Shown here: piece by piece, positions 1 to 6,807 of the stretch
Position numbering within the stretch: the first letter of the stretch is position 1
How the letters are laid out: every line of letters starts with the position of its first letter
Assembly: GCA_017414725.1 (NCBI GenBank)
Contig: JAFQKZ010000060.1
Coordinates: 1 to 6,807 of the forward strand
From: Clostridia bacterium
Lineage (GTDB): Bacteria > Bacillota > Clostridia > Oscillospirales > Acutalibacteraceae
DNA length: 6,807 bases
Reading direction: 5' to 3'
Position numbers and translations under genes: made by a program
Notes under the pieces: model-generated
The model's database searches: none
Told to the model about the DNA's origin: nothing
What the model saw: only the letters and a program-made list of their open reading frames with translations

Positions 1-20
1 TAAAAATTATTTATTAAAAT

Positions 21-1529
21 TTACATAGAACAAATTTCTACGCATTTTAATTCTGTGCGACCGTCGTTAAAATAAAATCTTATGAAATAATTATCCAGAA
101 CATACTTGTCACTAGGTACAGAAGAAATATTATTTATATTAACAGCGAGATTCGAGAAAATAGTTTTGTAATAATTCGGGCAAGTATAATTTATTGAAGA
201 GAACGGTTCGCCCATGACTGCACGTCTTTCAACAGCTGTACTTTGCGCACCAAGACCCATAAATTGTTCTTTTGTACCCAGAATTAATTTTTCGCAAACA
301 TATTCTCCGGATTCTTCATCGATTTTAAATACAACAGATACGTCTAACCCCAAATAAGTAATAATATTTTTTCCGTCAACTTCAGTTTTATATGTTTCTT
401 TTCCAAAGACTTTACTTACGTCTTCAGGAGATTTACCCAGATATTCTATATAATCTATACTGTCGCCACGGAAACGCCCGTCGAATTTTTTAGAACCCAG
501 ATCATCATATGAAGTACCGACTCCTTGTTTTTTGCCCTGAGAGAACGAGCCTTCGTATAAAATCACGGAAGTTCTGGGATCATATAAAGTACCTGTGCCG
601 TTATAAATTCCGTCACGGAAATTTCCGGAATATATTAAAGATCCTGTATCGAGATCATATAAATTTCCGAAACCGCTATATAAATTATTCGAGAACGAAC
701 CGGAGTATTTTAAAATACCGTTGGTGTATAATTTTCCTTCTCCTTCGTATGTTCCGTCTTTGAAATTACCTTCGTATTTTATGTTCAGGCCATCAGATTC
801 GTATTGTACACCTTGGCCGTTTTGTACACCGTTAGCCCATTCTCCGTAATATTTTCTAAGCATAGTATTTGGGTCATACTCTATGCCACGACCGGATCTC
901 TGGCCTACTTCAAAAGAACCGATATATATTACTTTTCCGATATTATTATATAATTTTCCTTCGCCGTGATAATTATTATTTTCGAATTGCCCGGAGTACA
1001 TAATAATTCCGTCAGAGCCATACAAATCTCCTTCGCCGTGATATTTTCCGCCTACAAATTCACCTTTATATTTTATTGTATTATTAGCAAAATACTGTAC
1101 GCCGGGACCTTCGGGTTTTCCGGATTTTAATTTTCCTTCAAAAATTAAATTATTATTTTGGTCATAAACTCGAGTTTTTCCGTTAAATTTCGAATATTTT
1201 ATACTGTCAACTTTTAAATTTGTAGTCCAAAGATTGCCCTCGGCCCAGGGAATTATAATAGAAACTAACATATATCCCAAGACTCCCAAGACTATAAGAC
1301 CAGTAGTTACGAATTTTTTTGAAACATATATGCCAAAGATTTTGAAATAATCTTTTTTGCTTTGCGGTGGCGATATTAAAGACTGTATGATTTGCTGAAC
1401 TTTTCCGGAAACTACAGTTGCTGCTTTAGTTCCGAAATTCTGTATTTTTACGGTAAACGCAGCCATACCGGTTAATCTTGTCTGCAGAGAAGTCGCTACT
1501 TTCGAGAACACATCTGTTATAATCGACAT
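21..1529 (-). CDS. MORN-repeat membrane protein
   Basis: 502-residue protein with three parts. Residues 1-72 are hydrophilic and rich in Lys near the membrane. Residues about 73-95 form one hydrophobic membrane segment. Residues about 129-355 hold nine MORN repeats and a tenth partial one, spaced about 24 residues apart, with the typical Y-x-G-x-F/W start followed by G-x-G (YKGEF 154, YSGQF 178, YYGEW 227, YEGNF 252, YEGSF 325). The last ~145 residues match no domain I can name; they contain two similar-looking beta-rich halves (G-K-S-P-E-D-V near 365, and around 436-498). The charge pattern suggests the N-terminus is inside and the repeats outside the cytoplasm. MORN repeats generally act in protein or lipid binding; no enzyme is visible. 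The ATG has only a weak upstream AGGGCGG (1539-1545). It lies 43 bp behind the larger minus-strand gene and is probably cotranscribed with it. No terminator is visible in the 20 bp after its stop. Confidence 0.9.
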   Translation of the reverse strand: MSIITDVFSKVATSLQTRLTGMAAFTVKIQNFGTKAATVVSGKVQQIIQSLISPPQSKKDYFKIFGIYVSKKFVTTGLIVLGVLGYMLVSIIIPWAEGNLWTTNLKVDSIKYSKFNGKTRVYDQNNNLIFEGKLKSGKPEGPGVQYFANNTIKYKGEFVGGKYHGEGDLYGSDGIIMYSGQFENNNYHGEGKLYNNIGKVIYIGSFEVGQRSGRGIEYDPNTMLRKYYGEWANGVQNGQGVQYESDGLNIKYEGNFKDGTYEGEGKLYTNGILKYSGSFSNNLYSGFGNLYDLDTGSLIYSGNFRDGIYNGTGTLYDPRTSVILYEGSFSQGKKQGVGTSYDDLGSKKFDGRFRGDSIDYIEYLGKSPEDVSKVFGKETYKTEVDGKNIITYLGLDVSVVFKIDEESGEYVCEKLILGTKEQFMGLGAQSTAVERRAVMGEPFSSINYTCPNYYKTIFSNLAVNINNISSVPSDKYVLDNYFIRFYFNDGRTELKCVEICSM

Positions 1530-4500
1530 AAATTACAACCGCCCTATCTAATTTAATTTTTAATATTAATACTTAAATTAAATAACCTGTAAAATTTTTA
1601 GTTACGCCAATTTGATTAATTTTATTTATTTCTTCATCGCATAACATTAAGTATCTCATGCTTACTTTATCATTAGCATTTGTTCTGATTACTTGTGCGA
1701 ATATTTTACGAGCGTCCTCGAATCTGCTATCCAGATATAATTTAACACCGGTTTCAAATAACTCCATAGTAGACACATATAAATCTTTTCGATATTTATT
1801 ATCACTTTCGATTATTTGATAAATATTTGTAAAGCCAATACCATTGGAATTTTCGGCACGACCGATATATCTATAAGAAATATTATCGGATTTTTTGATA
1901 TTTTTAACTATATTTTCGGTCACAATGTGTCTTATTCCCAAAACAGTAAGTTTAATGTCCATATTAAACAGCTGCATAAGCTCGTCCGAGATTAAAATCA
2001 CGCCACGTCTTTCGGGGTCACCGGAAATACCAATTAGAGAGTCTCCCGCACCAACTAAAATATGCATTTTTTCTTTAATATTTTCATGTATGTCCAGATC
2101 TTTAAATTCTAAAGATGCATCAAAAGCACAATTTGTATCATCCGGGAAAAGTGCAAGTAAACTCAAACCGTCAAAAGAATGAACTATACCTTGATGTTCT
2201 TCAATAGTCTGAAATAATTTTTCATAACACTTGTTAATTTCATCAAAGACTTCGTTTTGGCTCTCAAAATTAAACTGATCATAACAAGATATATTAAAAC
2301 TCACGTATATCATGTTCATAAAAGAAAATTTATTATCGTACAAATTCACCTGAGTTATTTTGGACTTATCTATTAATTTAAATAACTTATCAGGTATATA
2401 TCTTATATATTCTTTGTTTAATCTAATTAAATTTGAAGTATATCTTTCTATTTTTTCGGACATTAAATTAAATGCTTCGGCTATATCTGCAAGTTCATCT
2501 TTTGATTTCACGACTATTCTGGTATCCCAAGAATCGCCTGTTTCGAGTTCTTTTATAGAATTTTCTATAGTCTTCAACGGTCTTAAAGCCCATTTTATTA
2601 CAAAACAAATATATATCGTCAATAATACTGTTATTACTAATATTAACGCCGCAGAGTGTTGTAATATCTTCCAGAACTCTCTGTTATTATGCGTATGTTC
2701 GTCTAAGAAATTTCCTACGATGCCTACAACTCTGTTATTTGAGTCTTTTATCGGAGCAAACGCCGCTGTTAAACTTCCGTAAACATCGTCAAATTTTTCA
2801 ACTATATATTCTTCTGTGTTATTTACGTTTTTAAATTTATTCCAAATATTATATATTTTTTCGACTTCAGTTCTTTCGAGAATATTATCTATAATACTGT
2901 AACAATTTGGGACCATATCCGGATTTGTATATTTTAGTCTATTGTAAGACCCTGAGTTTAAATCATATTTAGTATTTATACTCGAATACAAATTACCGTA
3001 GTTTTCTATATAAGTTACTATATAATCACTTCTGTCACCGATTTTGTTAAATATTTCACCGGTACTTTTATTAATAGAATTTTTTAGTTTTAAATAATCA
3101 GAGTTCATGTAACTCGATACGTGATTTAAAGCTTCAAACTCATCGCCCGAAATTAAATCTGCAGCAGTTTTAGCTCCTCTTTTCTGTTCGCTCCGCAATA
3201 AATCTAAATATTCAGATACTCCGTCAGTTGTGTTCACAAACGTAAGCACTATCATAGAAATTACAAACACAGGTAAAAACATAGATAATATTCTAAATAC
3301 CAACGGAATTCTTTTTAATTCCAGTTTTGCCAAATATTTAATTACATAAAATATTAACAGTACCAGAATTATGGTAAATATCATAATTATAAAGCCCCAC
3401 GGGAAAAACGATCCGCGTAAATCCCCGACTAAATAACTGCTGTTAGCTCCGAATCTTACATAAAAACTCTTTTTATATGATTTAGATTCACCGAAAAATT
3501 CCCCGGTATCTAAGCTTTTTATATTTTTTATGTCTCTTAAAGTTTCGTTATTCGGAGTACCAAGTTGACTGTCTAAATTATATAAATTCTGTAAAGATAT
3601 ACTTTTTGTGTTTAATTTGTAAAATTTACCGGATACTGTATCTGTGAAGTATAAATTATCATCACTGTCTACGCTCATATCTGTAATTATAAAATTACCC
3701 GTCGGCATGACGCTTGAGAAATCTTCAAATTCACCATTATTGTTTGTCCCGAATAATTTTCCGTTCAGAGTTGAGTAAAAAATTCTTCCCGTAGACAATA
3801 CACTCATATCGCTGACCCATTGATATTCTTGGCTCGTTACAGCTCCCTCAGGTTTTATCTCAAAAGATTTAATTTTTCTGGGTGCTTCGTCTAATAACGG
3901 ACTTGCAGAAATAATATCATAATAATTACCATCACGTGCGATTATTATTAAATTTTGATCTACTATTTGTAATTTTCGTATATACGGCGTAACAGGGGGT
4001 GTAGGATCATTTGAAAAATCTATTGTTGCTACTTCTTTTATATAATTTCCGTTGTTATCATACATTATGACTTTTTCGTACAAACTGGGATATAAAGTCT
4101 TATCTGCCACTACAGCTTCAAGATCTTTTTGTTGTTTTACTATATATATATTTCCCTTGGAGTCTGCTTCTAAATTTCTGTAATTATACTCGTGTTTATT
4201 ATCGGATTTTTCGAGTTTAATTTGAAATTTTGTAGCTCCCGTATCAGAAATTTTTGTGATTTTGTATTCGTCTTTGTTTTCGTCTACCCCCAAAATATAC
4301 ACGTTATTAGAGAGGTCCATGTCTGAACTCAAAAATGTACCAAAATTAGGTTTATTTAAAAAATACTGCGATATAAATCCTAGTATTATTAAAATTATAG
4401 ATATAAATCCGTACTTTATCACAGGATTAGATAAATATTCAGAAATCTTGATAATATTATTATTTTTGGTTTTTCTGATTTCTTTAGTTTTTTCGCTCAT

Positions 4501-6807
4501 ACAAATCCCCTCACTATAATTTATTTTTTGGGAAAACCTGAAATTATGCAAATATCACAAAAAATTATAATAACCAGTTTGCTGTTGACTTGTGTTATAT
4601 AGTATATTATCATATAAATATCTAGTCAAGCGAAATAAATATGTTTTATTTGTTCAATTTTTCATAAATTCTCTTAAATTTTCATAAAGAGGTGCCGAAA
4701 AATTTATGTCTAATATTAACAAAAATCAAAATTACGTTATTATAGCAAATTTGTACTCAAACGAAAATTATAATTACAATACTTTAATAGCCTATCAAGA
4801 CCAAAATACTTTAGATAATCTATATATTTTGAATCAATTTGACTATGACAAAAATAATACCGAAATTCTTGAGATATTATTTTCCGGCTTTAAATCTAAA
4901 AGTAAACCAAAAGAATATGTGAATTTTTTTATAGAAAACAATAAATATTATGCTGTATTTAAATATCATCAATTAAAAAATATCACGACTTTTTTTAATA
5001 AAAAATTTAATAACAGCCATTTCTCAGAAAGATGTACTATTCTCGAAGAAATTCTTATTCGTATTTATAACATGATTAAAATTCCGGACGAAATCCTGGG
5101 GTGTCTTACTGAACCCGAAAATATCTTGATTAACACAGATAAAAATATTATATTCAACGGGAATTTGAAAAATTTAAATAAATACTCTGACGAAAAAAAT
5201 CGCCAGAAATTAATCTATAAAAATATTCACGATATTATTTATACTATTTTAGAACCCGAATGTTCTATGGGATTTAATAAATCTCTTCATATTGTTCTCG
5301 ATAAGTGTAAAAATAACGTCTATTCGTCTATCCCGGAAATGATCATAGAACTCAAAAAAGCCGAAGAAGTTTCAAAAACCAGTTCTTGGCTTTCTTATAT
5401 AAAATATTTGTATAATCTTAGAAAACCTATTATCACAAAACTTACAAAAACTTCTGTTACATTGTTATTGGTCTTAAGCGTTTTTTATTTGGTTTATAAT
5501 AATCTCACTAAAGATAACAGATCCGGGACCACGCCTGTATTGGCCACTATCGGAGATACAGCGTATAACGCTAATACCCAAGATGAAAGCGATAAAAATA
5601 TTTCTGCTGAAAATATAGATAATCAGTCCGGCGATGATTCAAATTCTGATATTACACTATCCGAAGGTCTTGATATGGAATTCGAAGATTACATCGTCCA
5701 AGATAAAGACAATATTACTTCTATTGCCGAAAATTATTATAAAGATACTAAATATGCTACAGCTATCGCGACTTTCAACGGATTAGATATAAGCGAAAAA
5801 TTACAAGCCGGTTCAATAATCAAACTACCTAACAGAACCGCCATTTCATTATATTTAGCTAGATAATTAATTTTTAGTTAAGTCTATTGACCAATAAAAT
5901 TAAGCATGATATAATAATTTTAGTAGTAGGAATTTGCCTATGGAAGACGGCTCGCTTCTCTCCCTATATCTAAAAAATGGGAGGTGAGCGATATGTTGAG
6001 TAAGATCTTTTTCTTCTCTATTTTTGTTATGTATTTTCTGGTTGTATTTTCAGCCAACAATAACAACACAAAAAATTAAAGCCGTCTTTCTTCCGAACAA
6101 GAAGATGGCTTTTTGCTTTAATCTTTGACTTTGGAGGCGAGCCGTTCTTCAAACGGTTAATCCTACTACTTTTAATATATATTCTTACATCTTTTTTGTC
6201 AATTATATTTTTAAGATAAATTTTCTGTTAAATATATTGATTAATAAAATTAAGTATGATATAATAATTTTAGTAGTAGGAAATTGCCTATGGAAGACGG
6301 CTCGCTTCTCTCCCTAAATCTAAAAAACGGGAGGTGAGCGATATGTTTGAACAAGTTTTTACGCTTCTTATTTTGGTTGTCGTATATAAAATTATCGAAA
6401 GTTTAAGCATAAAAAAATAGTCGTCTTTCTTCCAGACAAGATTTGAGACGACTCTAAAATCAATTTTTGTTTAACGGAGGCGAGCCGTTCTTCAAACGGT
6501 CAATCCTGCTACTTTTAATATATATTTTTACATCTTTTTTGTCAATTATATTTTAAAAATAAATTTTTTGTTAAATCTATTGATCAATAAAATTAAGCAT
6601 GATATAATAATCCCAGTAGTAGGAATTTGCCTATGGAAGACGGCTCGCTTCTCTCCCTATATCTAAAAATGGGAGGTGAGCGATATGTTGAGTAAGATCT
6701 TTTTCTTCTCCATTTTTGTTATGTATTTTCTGGTTGTATTCTCAGCCAACAATAACAACACAAAAAAATAGTCGTCTTTCTTCCGGACAAGATTTGAGAC
6801 GACTCTA

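Overview
The window is AT-rich (by eye about two thirds A+T), uses the standard code, and carries strong Shine-Dalgarno sites and sigma-A-type promoters. This fits a low-GC Firmicute, most likely of the class Clostridia. That assignment is an inference, because no marker gene is present.

The layout has two parts. The left 5.9 kb holds three membrane-anchored proteins. On the minus strand, a 975-residue sensor-like protein (1573-4500: propeller-like domain, Cache-like domain, HAMP, cyclase-like domain, TPR) is followed 43 bp later by a MORN-repeat membrane protein (21-1529); the two probably form an operon. On the plus strand, diverging from them, a 386-residue protein (4706-5866) has a cytoplasmic part resembling a degenerate protein kinase, one membrane segment, and an outer LysM domain. 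The 205 bp between the diverging genes hold two overlapping promoters that share DNA and read away from each other. The cyclase-like domain and the kinase-like domain both seem to lack their catalytic residues. The cluster therefore looks like an envelope sensing or scaffolding set built from decayed signalling enzymes, not an active cyclase or kinase pathway.

The right 0.9 kb (5871-6807) is a tandem array of three ~345-bp units, the last cut by the window end. Each unit has a near-consensus plus-strand promoter (TTGAYY, 17 bp, TGATATAAT), a 5' leader that can fold onto the Shine-Dalgarno site, a GGGAGGTGAG ribosome site, and a 25-28-residue hydrophobic peptide. It continues with a hairpin terminator usable in both directions. 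The two complete units then have an opposing promoter (TTGACA, 17 bp, TATATT) that would make a ~100-nt antisense RNA converging on the same terminator. The 5' part of that RNA is complementary to the peptide's Shine-Dalgarno site. This is the organisation of a type I toxin-antitoxin system of the convergent kind (compare Fst/RNAII of par, TxpA/RatA, BsrG/SR4), but I do not recognise the peptide family. Copies 1 and 3 encode nearly the same peptide; copy 2 encodes an unrelated-looking one in the same regulatory scaffold.

The array starts a few bases after the LysM gene's stop codon with no terminator between, so read-through from that gene into the first unit is plausible. The array is the most interesting part of the window.
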